Shown here: piece after piece, positions 41,277 through 49,546 of the stretch
How the letters are laid out: the number at the start of each line of letters is the position of its first letter
Numbering within the stretch: position 1 is the stretch's first letter
Source: a virus
IMG/VR virus record: IMGVR_UViG_3300017605_000342
Coordinates: 1 to 64,000 of that record
DNA: 64,000 nt
Reading direction: 5' to 3' (one strand)
The notes under the pieces: model-generated
What the model was told of the DNA's origin: nothing
The model's database searches: none
What the model saw: the letters and a program-made list of their open reading frames with translations, nothing else
Made by a program: the position numbers and the translations under genes

Positions 41277-42958
41277 GACCCTACCAGAAAGAATGCTTGG
41301 AAGCCATCAAACGTAATGCTGGGTTGATTAACAAACAGCTTGTTGTTATGCCCACAGGCACGGGCAAATCCCACGTCTTTGCTGAACTACGAAATTATCT
41401 AGGACTAAAGCGTAAGGTTCTAGTCCTAGCTCACCGTGAAGAACTGCTATCCCAAGCTGTCCGACACTTGAAGCGGGCTAACCCACACGTCAAAATTGGC
41501 CTAGAAAAAGCTGAGTCATACGCTGCATCTGACTGTGATATCGTAGTAGTTTCCAAGGACTCAATAGGGCGTGCTGACTCAGATAGAATTAAACGCTTTA
41601 ATCCCGCCGACTATTCAGCGCTAATCATTGACGAAGCGCACCATGCAACAAGTAAGTCATATGAAATGATCCTGAACCACTTCGGAGTATCGAAGCTAAG
41701 GAATCAAACTAGCGACATTTTATTGTTAGGTGTTACAGCCACACCTTTCAGATCCGACCGTGTAGGTCTGGACAACGTGTTTGATCAAATTGTGTTTGAA
41801 TATGGCATCAATGACGCTGTAGGTTCGGGCTGGTTAGTACAACCCGTAGGTAGATCGGTACGCACAGAGGTTAACTTGGATGAAATTCCTGTACATTCTG
41901 GGGACTTTACCAAGGAAGAGATAGAAGCTGCCATAAATGTTCACGCTAGAAACGAGCGCATCATTAAAGGATACTTAGAGTATGGGGAGGGCAGGTCTAC
42001 CATTGTCTTCTGTTCAAGTATTGCGCACTCCCGTAAGATAGCAGAGATGTTTGTAAAACGTGGAGTTAATGCAGAAGCTGTTTGGTTCGATGATCCTGGC
42101 CGCACAAATAAACTGAAACTGTTTAATGCTGGAAAGATTGCAGTGTTGTGTAATGCGTTCTTGTTAGGCGAGGGAGTAGACATTCCTAACATTTCCTGCG
42201 TCATTCAGGCACGTCCCACCAAGTCTCAGTTGGTATTCATACAACAGGCTGGCCGTGGGTTACGCTTACAGGACGGGACTGGCAACCTGCATGAAGAGGT
42301 TAGTAAAGGAACTACCCCACTTAAGGTCGATTGCTTGATAATCGATGTAGTGGATAACACAGAGAAGCACTCACTGGTCACTCTGGCATCCCTGCTGGGG
42401 CTACCATCTAAATTAAACCTAGATGGTATGACTATGGAAGAAGCTCTAGAAAAAGTTAAAAAGGTTAAGGAACAGCATCCTAACATTGACTTGTCAAAGT
42501 TAGAAAACATACGTGACTTAGACATCTACGTGCGGGATGTTAATCTCTTACAGGAAAAGTTTGATCCAGAAGTAGTCAAGCACTCTAAACTAGCTTGGAC
42601 TAAAGTAGGAGATAAGAAGTGGGTTCTGTCCCTGCCCACCAAAAGCAACATCGTTGTAGCAGAGAATGTTCTAGGTGAGTATGCAGCTTATGGTTCTGCC
42701 AAAGATAAAGCATTTAGAGAAGTCTTTAACACATTACGCGAGGCGCTTGTTTATTCAGAGCATTGGGCGGGTGCCATGCTTGGTAAATGGGTACTAAAAC
42801 CCCTCAAACGTGATGCAAAATGGCGTGCCGAACCTGCATCAGAACAGCAAAAGGATTTTATTAGAAAGCTAATGAGAAATCAGAACGTAGAAAGTATTGA
42901 CAAGTTATCTTCTGGTAGGGCATCTGACATTATAACTACCCTAAAAAATAAGGCTTGA
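41270..42958 (+). CDS. superfamily 2 helicase (DEAH)
   Basis: This 562-residue protein has the SF2 motifs in order: Walker A MPTGTGKSH near 29-37, 'ALIIDEAHHA', 'LLGVTATPFRSD' as motif III, and 'IVFCSSIAHS', 'LLGEGVDIP', 'QQAGRGLR' as motifs IV-VI. It resembles the RAD25/UvsW-type helicases of phages. T4 UvsW unwinds recombination intermediates and origin R-loops. RecA follows 0.8 kb downstream. Confidence 0.9.
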   Translation: MLRPYQKECLEAIKRNAGLINKQLVVMPTGTGKSHVFAELRNYLGLKRKVLVLAHREELLSQAVRHLKRANPHVKIGLEKAESYAASDCDIVVVSKDSIGRADSDRIKRFNPADYSALIIDEAHHATSKSYEMILNHFGVSKLRNQTSDILLLGVTATPFRSDRVGLDNVFDQIVFEYGINDAVGSGWLVQPVGRSVRTEVNLDEIPVHSGDFTKEEIEAAINVHARNERIIKGYLEYGEGRSTIVFCSSIAHSRKIAEMFVKRGVNAEAVWFDDPGRTNKLKLFNAGKIAVLCNAFLLGEGVDIPNISCVIQARPTKSQLVFIQQAGRGLRLQDGTGNLHEEVSKGTTPLKVDCLIIDVVDNTEKHSLVTLASLLGLPSKLNLDGMTMEEALEKVKKVKEQHPNIDLSKLENIRDLDIYVRDVNLLQEKFDPEVVKHSKLAWTKVGDKKWVLSLPTKSNIVVAENVLGEYAAYGSAKDKAFREVFNTLREALVYSEHWAGAMLGKWVLKPLKRDAKWRAEPASEQQKDFIRKLMRNQNVESIDKLSSGRASDIITTLKNKA

Positions 42959-42983
42959 CTTGTTTTAAGCTTTATGGTAAGAT
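42955..42983 (+). promoter_or_regulatory. sigma70-like promoter for the HNH gene
   Basis: TTGACT at 42955-42960 and TAAGAT at 42978-42983 are separated by exactly 17 bases, close to consensus. The expected start of transcription is at about 42990, the A of the ATG, so the message would be leaderless or nearly so. No ribosome site precedes the ATG. This is the best host-type promoter in the window. Confidence 0.65.
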
Positions 42984-43002
42984 GCAGCCATGAAGCTTAA
43001 AA
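42963..43002 (+). repeat. 15-bp inverted repeat around -10 box and start codon
   Basis: The arm 42963-42977 pairs with 42988-43002, with only one T.G mismatch. The 10-base loop holds the -10 box (TAAGAT). It could be an operator, or a hairpin of the RNA or DNA controlling the HNH gene. Confidence 0.6.
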
Positions 43003-43403
43003 GAAGTCGTCGTAGAAGACGCACGAAAACAGACTGGTATACATGGAAATCGAAATCACTGGCCGCATCTTTTAACAAAAGATTCAAGGATCTGGGTGAC
43101 TCGTCACGTCTATCCTCAAAGCAAATCAAGACATGGTTAGTAGATGTTCCACTGATATGCCATTACTGCACGATAAAACTAGATCAAAAGAACTTTGGAG
43201 TTGACCACGCAATAGCAATCGCACGCGGTGGAACTAATACCGTCAGCAACTTGCGACAATGTTGCAGGGGCTGTAATATAGCAAAGGGCGCATACTCCGA
43301 AGATCAATTTAAAGAATTGCTCGCACTCATTTCCAAGTGGGATGACGGAGGAAAAGCTCTTCTCGCTCAGTTAAAGCGCGGCTTTGCTTTTTACAGAAAA
43401 TAA
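42990..43403 (+). CDS. HNH endonuclease (McrA-like), possible free-standing mobile gene
   Basis: This 137-residue protein has a very basic N-terminus and a complete HNH zinc site: CHYC, 'VDHAIAIARGGTNTVSNLRQ', 'CRGCNIAKG'. Unlike almost all other genes here, it has its own promoter and a terminator-like end. It is thus probably a stand-alone homing-type gene sitting between the helicase and RecA. Its cleavage site is unknown. Confidence 0.8.
   Translation: MKLKRSRRRRRTKTDWYTWKSKSLAASFNKRFKDLGDSSRLSSKQIKTWLVDVPLICHYCTIKLDQKNFGVDHAIAIARGGTNTVSNLRQCCRGCNIAKGAYSEDQFKELLALISKWDDGGKALLAQLKRGFAFYRK
43373..43392 (+). terminator. weak terminator-like hairpin
   Basis: AAAGC pairs with GCTTT over a 3-base loop, followed by GCTTTTT. 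It lies in the last codons of the HNH gene. The short stem makes the call tentative. Confidence 0.3.
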
Positions 43404-43405
43404 CG

Positions 43406-43801
43406 GTGTTTAAGTCTAAAGTGTACTATAATAAAATCTACGCCAATACGTTGTCCATGTACCGTGAGTTGAAGTCCATCAGCGGAACGGCAAGCTGTTC
43501 TACATTGTATGGAAGTACCCACGAAGTATCAATGTTCCCTCTCATTATTGAGTTCATTGCTGACGTAGAAAAGACACTTAAACGCATGGTGAACTTGCCC
43601 ACCTACAAGATAGGCATCGAGTTTGAACGCCTCCAGTTATACCCCTTCAATTCTTATACCAAAAAAATTAAAACCCCAATAACAGCAGCAAGTACAGTGA
43701 TTGATTATATAGCTCCAATAGAGAATATTCATGGCGAAAAAGACGACGGAACAGATTGCAAACTTCAACCACGTAATAGAAAAGATAAACAAAAAGTATA
43801 A
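43406..43801 (+). CDS. hypothetical protein overlapping recA
   Basis: This 131-residue frame uses GTG at 43406, with no clear ribosome site. It encodes a plausible folded protein ('SMFPLIIEFIADVEKTLKRM', 'YKIGIEFERLQLYPF'). The last 24 codons overlap recA in another frame and read as low-quality basic sequence, so the original stop may have been lost. The function is unknown. Confidence 0.5.
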   Translation: MFKSKVYYNKIYANTLSMYRELKSISGTASCSTLYGSTHEVSMFPLIIEFIADVEKTLKRMVNLPTYKIGIEFERLQLYPFNSYTKKIKTPITAASTVIDYIAPIENIHGEKDDGTDCKLQPRNRKDKQKV

Positions 43802-44777
43802 ATCAAACCCACTCATCTCATTGGCAGGCACGGAACGTCGTGCAATGCCACATATCCGCACCGGAATTTACTCCCTAGATAAAAATGTTTTTGGTATCGG
43901 AGGAATTGCCAGAGGCAGAGTTCAAGAATGGTTTGGCCCTGAGGGTGGGGGAAAGACAACATTACTCTACACTGCAATTGCAGCAGCCCAGCGCCAGTTC
44001 CCCGAAGAAGCTTGCGTCTTGATTGATGCAGAACACGCAACCGATCCTGCATGGCTTGCTAAGAATGACGTGGATCTAAACAAACTGCTTTTCTTTCAGC
44101 CCACCTGTGGCGAAGAGGGATTAGCACTTGCTGAAGATGTTATCAAAGAAACCCAATGTTCTTTAGTTGGTATTGACTCAGTTGCGGCGTTGGTCCCTAA
44201 GGCCGAACTTGAAGGGGACATGGGAGAAGCACACGTAGGGCGTCAGGGACGTATGATGGGACAAGCCCTGCGCAAGTTGATTGGGCTAACATCACAGAAG
44301 GGCACCGCACTTATCTTTATTAATCAGGTACGTGATGTTATCGGACAGTCAGGACCAGGCATGGGGCCTCGCACATCAACACCGGGCGGTCGTGCTTTGA
44401 AGTTTGCTGCCAGTGTTAGATTGAAAATCGCCCGCACCGCAACTGTTAAGGTTGAGGGCGAAGCACTACGTAACGCAGTAAACATTCGAGCAGAAAAGAA
44501 CAAGCTCTTTGCACCGTATCGAGAAGCGGACGTTGAATTGTCCTACGATTCTGGGTTCGATAAGCTAGGTAATGTTGTTGATGAATTGATCTGGGCTGGA
44601 GTTATCGAGAAAAAAGGTGCGTGGTATTCGTATAACGGTGAGAGTTTGGGTCAAGGAAAACAATCTTGTTACACAAGAGTACAAGATAGTTTTGAAAAGT
44701 TTATCATTACGTTAGATGAGCATTATAAAAACAATCTACCAAAAATAGGAGAAAGACCAACTGAGGAAGAAGAATGA
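43731..44777 (+). CDS. recA: RecA recombinase
   Basis: This 348-residue protein is full length for RecA (about 350). Walker A is GPEGGGKTT at 69-77, 'VLIDAEHATDPAWLAKNDVD' holds the conserved acidic residue, 'LVGIDSVAALVPKAELEGDM' is Walker B and loop L1, and 'INQVRDVIG' with 'STPGGRALKF' are motifs MAW and L2. It drives homologous pairing in phage replication and repair. No separate promoter is visible. Confidence 0.95.
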   Translation: MAKKTTEQIANFNHVIEKINKKYKSNPLISLAGTERRAMPHIRTGIYSLDKNVFGIGGIARGRVQEWFGPEGGGKTTLLYTAIAAAQRQFPEEACVLIDAEHATDPAWLAKNDVDLNKLLFFQPTCGEEGLALAEDVIKETQCSLVGIDSVAALVPKAELEGDMGEAHVGRQGRMMGQALRKLIGLTSQKGTALIFINQVRDVIGQSGPGMGPRTSTPGGRALKFAASVRLKIARTATVKVEGEALRNAVNIRAEKNKLFAPYREADVELSYDSGFDKLGNVVDELIWAGVIEKKGAWYSYNGESLGQGKQSCYTRVQDSFEKFIITLDEHYKNNLPKIGERPTEEEE

Positions 44778-44977
44778 ATTATAAAGTAAACATGGGCATA
44801 CATGAAGAAGTTTTGGTCGATTATTTATTAGTTAAGGTATTGTATAAAAAAGAAGCAGAATCCACCAAAGATATATCAGATACGGACTGGGCATACCACT
44901 TAGGACAAGCTTCTGTTGCCGAAGAACTATTAAAATCTTTGACCGTTCCTGACCAACATCGGTGGATTTTACAATGA
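44774..44977 (+). CDS. hypothetical protein
   Basis: This 67-residue acidic protein is ATGA-coupled to recA and overlaps the methyltransferase start. It has the helical 'AYHLGQASVAEELLKSL'. The function is unknown. Confidence 0.6.
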   Translation: MNYKVNMGIHEEVLVDYLLVKVLYKKEAESTKDISDTDWAYHLGQASVAEELLKSLTVPDQHRWILQ

Positions 44978-45507
44978 AAGATGCAGTTTTATTAAGCGCT
45001 ATCAAAGCAATAGCAGAACATCAATCTAGAATAGTTTTCTTGGACACCAAGCTAGACACTGGTCGGCACTGGCCATATGTGGGGTGTGATTTGGACCGTT
45101 TCTATGACACACTGACAGAGGTCGGAGAACGACTGGGGTGTTTGCCCAACACTGTTGAGTTCTTTAACATCACCCCGACAAAGAAATTCCTTGACATTGG
45201 GTGTGGTACTGGTCTAACATTACACATTGCGCGTGCCTTGGGGTTTGATGCTTACGGTTTGGAGACAGATCCAACAACCTTAAAGCTACTTGACGCAACA
45301 CATGGTAGAACAAAACACGTGTTGGTGGAAGATGCCCTGTCTTTTAAGAAGTATGGGGATTTTCAAGTGCTGTTCATGTACCGCCCGTTTAGAGATGAAC
45401 AAGTACAGCTTCAATTAGAACAGCGTGTGATGGCCAGCATGCAGAAAAATGCAATACTAATACCACAACATCTTATCTCTATAAAGCATTTATGGATAAA
45501 GATCTAA
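44974..45507 (+). CDS. class I SAM-dependent methyltransferase
   Basis: This 177-residue protein has a clear motif I, 'FLDIGCGTGLTLHIARALGF', near 70-89. The acidic end of strand 2 follows ('AYGLETDP'), then 'ALSFKKYGDFQVLFMYRPF'. The catalytic domain is small and the substrate is unknown. The HNH gene begins 16 bases before its stop. Confidence 0.72.
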   Translation: MKDAVLLSAIKAIAEHQSRIVFLDTKLDTGRHWPYVGCDLDRFYDTLTEVGERLGCLPNTVEFFNITPTKKFLDIGCGTGLTLHIARALGFDAYGLETDPTTLKLLDATHGRTKHVLVEDALSFKKYGDFQVLFMYRPFRDEQVQLQLEQRVMASMQKNAILIPQHLISIKHLWIKI

Positions 45508-46175
45508 AAGATTGCAGCAAATGTGGGGCAACTCTACCTATAGATTGTTTTGATCGTAGGGGTGGTATTGATGCTCATAATAAACCACGGAGACGCTCTT
45601 GGTGCAAACCTTGTGGAAAGTCTTACAGAGATAGTCGAAAATCAAAAATATCAGAAAACCGAAGACAGCATTATCAAAATAACAAAGAGCGTGTGAATAC
45701 GGCGTGTAAGATATATTACGAAAAGAACAAAGTCAAAATTAAAAAATCTAGAACTAATTATTATAAAGCCAATAGAGATAAATGTCTTGAAAAGCAGAAG
45801 AAATATAATGCTAGATTAGAAACCAAGCTTAGAAAAAGAGAGACAAATAAACAACGACAAAAATTTGATATACCATACAAACTTGCAAGTAATCTCAGAC
45901 GCCGCGTACTTTGCGCAATCAAGTCTAACCTCAAATCAGGATCAGCCGTTAGAGACTTGGGGTGCTCCGTGCAGGAATTTAAAAACTACATAGAGCAGCA
46001 GTTTAAACATGGTATGAACTGGGGTAATTATGGACAATTTGGTTGGCATTTAGATCATATAGTACCACTATCTAAATTCGATTTGACTAATAGAAAAGAC
46101 TTTTTGAAAGCTGCCCACTTTACAAACTATCAACCACTATGGTGGAATGAAAACATTTCAAAGGGAGCCAAGTAA
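45492..46175 (+). CDS. HNH homing-type endonuclease
   Basis: This 227-residue basic protein has an N-terminal Cys cluster ('DCSKCGATLPIDCFDRRGG', 'SWCKPCGKSYRD'), a long Lys/Arg-rich helix, and a C-terminal HNH-type site 'GWHLDHIVPLSKFDL' with 'NYQPLWWNENISKGAK'. This is the layout of free-standing homing endonucleases in phages. It starts inside the methyltransferase end, consistent with insertion there. Confidence 0.8.
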   Translation: MDKDLKDCSKCGATLPIDCFDRRGGIDAHNKPRRRSWCKPCGKSYRDSRKSKISENRRQHYQNNKERVNTACKIYYEKNKVKIKKSRTNYYKANRDKCLEKQKKYNARLETKLRKRETNKQRQKFDIPYKLASNLRRRVLCAIKSNLKSGSAVRDLGCSVQEFKNYIEQQFKHGMNWGNYGQFGWHLDHIVPLSKFDLTNRKDFLKAAHFTNYQPLWWNENISKGAK

Positions 46176-46184
46176 GATAAAACC

Positions 46185-46391
46185 ATGAAAGACTTAGGAA
46201 CAGGTTTTCTAGTAATCGTAGTATCCGTTATAGCCGGATTGCTTTTATTTCTAGTACCCATTAAAACGGAGCCTGCGGTATGGACCCAACCAATATGGTC
46301 ATCGTATACGTACAATGGTCATAGATACGTCATAGTTAAATTTGGCGAAAGTATAGCGGTTACACACGATGAAAGTTGCACAACACGTTAA
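46185..46391 (+). CDS. small membrane protein
   Basis: This 68-residue protein has one hydrophobic span near 8-26 ('FLVIVVSVIAGLLLFLVP') and a polar, strand-rich C-terminus that could face the periplasm. The function is unknown. The last 23 bases overlap the next gene. Confidence 0.6.
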   Translation: MKDLGTGFLVIVVSVIAGLLLFLVPIKTEPAVWTQPIWSSYTYNGHRYVIVKFGESIAVTHDESCTTR

Positions 46392-46608
46392 GCCATTTGT
46401 AATAGTTACAGAACATCCCGACGACGAATCTAAGGATGTTATACGACATTTTAAAGCTGCGGGTATTAACCTCAAATGCACGTGGGTCAACGGCTATGGC
46501 ATTACAGATTATGGCTGGGGATACCATCTCGTATTTGGTGCAAACAGCACGGAGATTAAGCCACTGTTAAAAGAGGTACAAAAACAGCTAGTAGAAGATG
46601 ACATTTAA
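46369..46608 (+). CDS. hypothetical protein
   Basis: This 79-residue protein has 'FVIVTEHPDDESKDVIRHFK' and 'WGYHLVFGANSTEIKPLLKE', a small alpha/beta protein of a type seen beside nucleotide genes in phages. The function is unknown. Confidence 0.58.
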   Translation: MKVAQHVKPFVIVTEHPDDESKDVIRHFKAAGINLKCTWVNGYGITDYGWGYHLVFGANSTEIKPLLKEVQKQLVEDDI

Positions 46609-46620
46609 TACAGGAGAGAG

Positions 46621-48492
46621 ATGGATCAGGCTCAAAAATTCATTTACACACGCACATATTCCAGATGGCTTGAAGAAGAATCTCGAAGGGAAGCATATGA
46701 AGAAACAGTAGACAGATACCTTAACTTTATCAAAGAAAAGTGGGCGGACACGGTACCCACAAAAGTGTTTAAAAAAATACGCGCTAGAATGCTAGAGCTA
46801 TCCGTGTTACCCTCTATGCGTGCGTTGTGGGCCGCCGGCCCCGCCGCCACTAACACCAACGTAGCAATGTACAACTGCGCATACGCTGATATTGACAGCG
46901 TAGATGCCTTTGCAGAAGCACTGTACATTTTAATGTGCGGGACTGGCTACGGGTTTTCCGTCCAGCATGAGTGCATTAAACACTTACCAGAAGTACCCAA
47001 GATTAACTGGGAAGACAAAGAACTTGTCACGATAGAAGACTCAAAAGAAGGTTGGGCATCGAGCATTAAGGTGCTGATGCGGGCGCTGTACAACGGTAAG
47101 ACCATAGACTTTGACTACTCGTTGTTGCGTACCAAAGGTAGCCGTCTTAAAACTTTCGGAGGCAGAGCATCAGGCCCCGAACCGTTGATTGTTTTACACT
47201 CGTTCATTAAGGAAGTTTTTCAAACTGCACAAGAGCGTAAACTAACTTCTTTAGAGTGCTTAGATATTTTAAACCAAATAGCCGAAGTAGTTGTTGTTGG
47301 TGGTGTGCGTAGGTCATCAGAAATCAGTCTGTCGGACTTGGCGGATGATCTAGTGCGTAACGCTAAAGTCTGGCCGTTTCCACAACGCCGCGCTATGTCC
47401 AATAATAGCGCGGTGTACATGGAAAAACCTACAGCTATTGAGTTCCTGAAAGAATGGGCAGCACTGGCAGATTCTGGTACAGGTGAGCGTGGCATTTTTA
47501 ATCTTGAAGGTGTGCGCAAGCACGCACCAGGCCGCAGGGACGTGGAGAAAATTCACGGAACAAACCCATGCGGTGAGATTATGTTGCGCTCCAACCAGTT
47601 CTGCAATCTCTCAGAAGTGGTTGTACGCTCTGGCGATGACTTGGACGATCTGCTAGAAAAGGTTGAGACAGCGACTTGGATCGGTGCTATTCAGAGTACT
47701 TACACAGACTTTCCATTTCTGTCAAAGAAGTGGCGCAAAAACTGTGAAGAAGAACGGTTGCTAGGAGTGTCCCTCACAGGACAGATGGACAATCCGGCAC
47801 TGCTAACGGCTGATGCGTTAAAGGCACTGAAGGCACGTGCAATTAGGGTAGCCAAGCACGCAGCAGGTATTCTAGGCATCAACGTACCTACAGCGATCAC
47901 TTGTGTTAAACCATCAGGGACTGTATCACAATTAGTTAACTCAGCGAGCGGATTACACCCACGTTACGCAGCTTATTACATCCGTCGCTACCGCATTGCA
48001 GCAACTGATCCGCTGTGCAAGCTGCTTAAGAGTCAGGGCATTGATTTGGTACCAGAAAACGGACAAGAGAAATACCCAGAAGATAAGGTTAACACATGGG
48101 TTGTATCCTTCCCGGTTAAGTCTCCAGACAAGGCTATTACTAGAGACAAGGTGGCTGCCCTAGCCCAATTGGATTGGTACAAGCGTATTCAAACTAACTG
48201 GTGTGAACACAATGCCAGTTGTACAGTGTATGTCAAAGACATTGAGTGGTTTGAAGTTGGTAATTGGGTCTATGCTAATTGGGAAATTGTAAACGGTATT
48301 TCATTCTTGCCATATGACGGCGGGCACTACAAAAACGCCCCATACGAGGAAATTACCGAGGCACAATACAAAGAATTCCTTGACAAATTCCCTGAAATAG
48401 ACTACAGTAGATTGTCTGAATTTGAACAGGAAGATCTGACAGAAGGAAACAAATCCTATTCATGTGTCGGGGATCGTTGTGAACTTAACTAA
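46621..48492 (+). CDS. nrdJ: adenosylcobalamin-dependent ribonucleotide reductase (class II, RTPR-like)
   Basis: This 623-residue protein follows AGGAGAG. Catalytic features include 'MYNCAYADID' with the first redox Cys, 'NPCGEIMLRSNQFCNLSE' with the radical-site Cys and second redox Cys, 'TCVKPSGTVSQLVNSASGLH', and a C-terminal Cys pair 'SCVGDRCEL'. This is the monomeric class II plan of the Lactobacillus triphosphate reductase. It makes deoxyribonucleotides and depends on host vitamin B12; no NrdB radical subunit is needed. Confidence 0.92.
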   Translation: MDQAQKFIYTRTYSRWLEEESRREAYEETVDRYLNFIKEKWADTVPTKVFKKIRARMLELSVLPSMRALWAAGPAATNTNVAMYNCAYADIDSVDAFAEALYILMCGTGYGFSVQHECIKHLPEVPKINWEDKELVTIEDSKEGWASSIKVLMRALYNGKTIDFDYSLLRTKGSRLKTFGGRASGPEPLIVLHSFIKEVFQTAQERKLTSLECLDILNQIAEVVVVGGVRRSSEISLSDLADDLVRNAKVWPFPQRRAMSNNSAVYMEKPTAIEFLKEWAALADSGTGERGIFNLEGVRKHAPGRRDVEKIHGTNPCGEIMLRSNQFCNLSEVVVRSGDDLDDLLEKVETATWIGAIQSTYTDFPFLSKKWRKNCEEERLLGVSLTGQMDNPALLTADALKALKARAIRVAKHAAGILGINVPTAITCVKPSGTVSQLVNSASGLHPRYAAYYIRRYRIAATDPLCKLLKSQGIDLVPENGQEKYPEDKVNTWVVSFPVKSPDKAITRDKVAALAQLDWYKRIQTNWCEHNASCTVYVKDIEWFEVGNWVYANWEIVNGISFLPYDGGHYKNAPYEEITEAQYKEFLDKFPEIDYSRLSEFEQEDLTEGNKSYSCVGDRCELN

Positions 48493-48664
48493 CTCAATTG
48501 TCGCGCCGTTCAACTGGGAACTTGATAGACTAAATCAGCCTTGCGAAAAATGCCACGATGGTGTCTATGTAGAAACCAGTCTCTTTGATGATTGGGACGG
48601 TTTCTTACACTGTAATAAATGTGACCACAAGGTTATTAGACACGAGTCAATGAAGAAATACTAA
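48479..48664 (+). CDS. zinc-ribbon protein, GTG start
   Basis: The GTG follows GGGGA and lies within the reductase end. The 61-residue product has CEKCHDG and CNKCDHK, a typical two-knuckle ribbon. The function is unknown. Confidence 0.6.
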   Translation: MNLTNSIVAPFNWELDRLNQPCEKCHDGVYVETSLFDDWDGFLHCNKCDHKVIRHESMKKY

Positions 48665-49080
48665 TGAGAATATTAACTCCAGGCAAAAGGTTAAAAGGTA
48701 GAGTATCTATATCCAGAGCACACGGACATGCAGATACTTATATTCATTTTGAAATCGTAGATGATTTGTCTGGGTGTATTGTAGCTGAGTTAGAAATGAC
48801 ACCAGAAGACTTCGGCAACGCGGTCACTGGAATGTCCATGCAACCCTGTGTGTTGGAGTATTACGCAGACTGTCCGGCTGGTAAGCGTAGAGAAGTTAAG
48901 CACGAAGTTGTACCAGTACCTTCAGCTTTTGATCGTAAAAACGCTAAGAAGTTTCTCAAGAACTTTGAGGTAGATGGTTGGATAGGTTCCGCTGACGACA
49001 TAGGAAACCATCACAGATACGTTGCAGGAAAAAAGGGATACAACGTAACGTTTGTAAGATTCGTTGACGCTACAGAATAA
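48664..49080 (+). CDS. hypothetical protein, conserved-looking
   Basis: This 138-residue protein starts at TAATG. A beta-rich N-terminal half ('GRVSISRAHGHADTYIHFEI', 'AELEMTPEDFGNAVTG') and a C-terminal helical domain ending in 'GKKGYNVTFVRFV' match small phage proteins of unknown role. tRNA-Gln follows 3 bases later. Confidence 0.65.
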   Translation: MRILTPGKRLKGRVSISRAHGHADTYIHFEIVDDLSGCIVAELEMTPEDFGNAVTGMSMQPCVLEYYADCPAGKRREVKHEVVPVPSAFDRKNAKKFLKNFEVDGWIGSADDIGNHHRYVAGKKGYNVTFVRFVDATE

Positions 49081-49083
49081 TAC

Positions 49084-49157
49084 TCTGGGATCTTCTAACG
49101 GCAGGAAAGGTGGCTTTGACCCACCGAATCGAGGTTCGAATCCTCGTCCCAGATCCA
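49084..49157 (+). tRNA. tRNA-Gln (TTG)
   Basis: The acceptor is TCTGGGA/TCCCAGA with T73 and encoded CCA. The anticodon arm GGTGG-CTTTGAC-CCACC gives TTG. Confidence 0.95.
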
Positions 49158-49159
49158 AC

Positions 49160-49234
49160 TCTAGGATCATACAATCGGCAGTATGCTTGGCTCTGAACCA
49201 AGTCATCGAGGTTCGAATCCTTGTCCTAGAACCA
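49160..49234 (+). tRNA. tRNA-Gln (CTG)
   Basis: The acceptor is TCTAGGA/TCCTAGA with A73 and encoded CCA. The anticodon arm CTTGG-CTCTGAA-CCAAG gives CTG. It is 2 bases after the other Gln tRNA; the two share most of the T arm. Confidence 0.95.
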
Positions 49235-49249
49235 AACTTTGGAGAACAC

Positions 49250-49396
49250 ATGGAAGACACAAGAAGAGAAGAGGAAAAAGAACAAGAACGCAGACGTAAA
49301 AAACTTTTAGAGGAAGAAGAGCGCGAACGCAAGAGGCAGCAAGACAACATTAACCAACTCAATGCTGTTATCTCAGCAGTCATTTCTACAATGTGA
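49250..49396 (+). CDS. 48-residue highly charged helical protein
   Basis: The ATG follows TTTGGAGAA. Almost all of the first 34 residues are Glu, Arg, Lys or Gln ('RREEEKEQERRRKKLLEEEE'), a single charged helix or coiled coil. The function is unknown. Confidence 0.6.
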   Translation: MEDTRREEEKEQERRRKKLLEEEERERKRQQDNINQLNAVISAVISTM

Positions 49397-49405
49397 GAAG
49401 CAAAC

Positions 49406-49546
49406 ATGGCACAACAAAAAACAAAAAACGGTATCGATGAAGTGATAGACACAATATCAGATATCTTAGACATTGGCGCTGATGCGGCAGACGACGTAAT
49501 AGATTGCCTAGCAGATGTGCTAGACGACTTCGACTTTGGAGACTAA
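49406..49546 (+). CDS. 46-residue acidic protein
   Basis: The ATG at 49406 follows GAGAAG, and the stop overlaps the next ATG (TAATG). The product has a basic start and an acidic amphipathic helix ('DVIDCLADVLDDFDFGD'). The function is unknown. Confidence 0.6.
   Translation: MAQQKTKNGIDEVIDTISDILDIGADAADDVIDCLADVLDDFDFGD

Noticed and set aside
48380-48400. CCTTGACAAATTCC resembling the repeated element
   Set aside because: It is inside the ribonucleotide reductase gene and lacks the A7T3 and AAAACGA parts and the spacing.
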